A stretch of DNA of 15,923 nt from an uncultured Spongiibacteraceae bacterium (lineage in GTDB: Bacteria > Pseudomonadota > Gammaproteobacteria > Pseudomonadales > CAMLJR01). The translations under genes and the position numbers were made by a program. How positions within the stretch are numbered: the stretch's first letter is position 1; the number at the start of each line of letters is the position of its first letter. Positions 15,718-15,923 of this stretch are shown here, one piece after another. The DNA lies in NCBI GenBank assembly GCA_946480345.1, contig CAMLJR010000061.1:1-15923 (forward strand), written 5' to 3'. Under the pieces are notes generated by a model. The model made no database searches and was not told where the DNA came from. It worked only from the letters and a program-made list of their open reading frames with translations.

Positions 15718-15923
15718 ATGATTCCGAAGCGCGAAGTTCGATACGGCGGCGCAATGCTCGATCAAAAGGAAATCGATGCCGTTGTTAATGTGATGAAAAC
15801 CAGCATGGTGGTGGGAGAGCAGGTCCAAACGTTCGAAGATCGTTGTGCCAAATTGCTCGGCCATAAGTACGGTGTAATGGTGAACTCGGGCAGCTCTGCA
15901 TTGATGCTCGCGTTGCGCTTGCT
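15718..15923 (+). CDS. DegT/DnrJ/EryC1/StrS family aminotransferase, N-terminal part (cut by the window edge)
   Basis: The first 68 codons of a sugar aminotransferase-type PLP protein are visible and the frame is still open at the edge. The N terminus has the family pattern: VRYGGAMLDQKEIDAVVNVM, then the glycine/acid segment VVGEQVQTFEDRCAKLLG, and YGVMVNSGSSALMLALRL, which forms the phosphate-binding start of the PLP fold. The family makes amino- or deoxy-sugars for lipopolysaccharide, antigen or antibiotic synthesis, so a surface-polysaccharide cluster may continue to the right. The ribosome-binding site AAGAGG (15706-15711) is six bases before the ATG. The catalytic lysine lies beyond the window, so the exact activity cannot be judged. 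It diverges from the fusion regulator gene. Confidence 0.9.
   Translation, partial: MIPKREVRYGGAMLDQKEIDAVVNVMKTSMVVGEQVQTFEDRCAKLLGHKYGVMVNSGSSALMLALRL

Overview
The window is ordinary-looking chromosomal DNA of a proteobacterium, most likely a Gammaproteobacterium. The class III alcohol dehydrogenase/S-formylglutathione hydrolase pair, the CHASE-GGDEF and DUF3391-HD-GYP enzymes, the YjbQ protein, the AraC (OruR-type) regulator half and the P450 with a [3Fe-4S]-type ferredoxin are all typical of that group. The coding DNA is moderately GC-rich with many GCG/CGC/CGA-type codons. The first ~600 bases are visibly more AT-rich than the rest. Family and organism assignments come from motif recognition only; no database search was run.

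Layout. 1-690: the C-terminal end of an unknown gene, then a small secreted eight-cysteine protein on the minus strand. 694-3323: an exported VOC/glyoxalase-fold protein diverging from a dienelactone hydrolase, which converges on an exported ThuA-domain protein. 3389-5304: YjbQ, an NTF2/SnoaL-like protein, and a divergently transcribed SDR oxidoreductase followed by a strong intrinsic terminator. 5428-6027: a membrane-anchored protein of unknown function. 6183-8732: a MESH1-like (p)ppGpp-hydrolase-type HD protein, then the glutathione-dependent formaldehyde detoxification pair (hydroxymethylglutathione dehydrogenase and S-formylglutathione hydrolase, overlapping by one base). 8881-11625: a CHASE-GGDEF diguanylate cyclase and a DUF3391-HD-GYP phosphodiesterase, separated by an intergenic minisatellite (five 17-bp units plus an older degenerate ~19-bp repeat). 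11651-15514 (minus): a large regulator, a ferredoxin and a cytochrome P450, all in the same direction. 15718 to the end: the start of a DegT/DnrJ/EryC1/StrS aminotransferase.

How they may work together. The formaldehyde pair is a clear functional unit. The c-di-GMP cyclase and HD-GYP protein are predicted to have opposing activities. The ferredoxin and P450 form an electron-transfer/hydroxylase pair; the reductase is not in the window. The most unusual object is the 755-residue regulator beside them: a complete AraC-type regulator (ligand-binding domain plus two-helix-turn-helix domain) fused in one uninterrupted frame to an apparently complete LuxR-type regulator with its own sensory region and C-terminal helix-turn-helix. 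It therefore carries two unrelated DNA-binding domains, one in the middle and one at the end. Inverted repeats lie in its own promoter region and between it and the ferredoxin gene.
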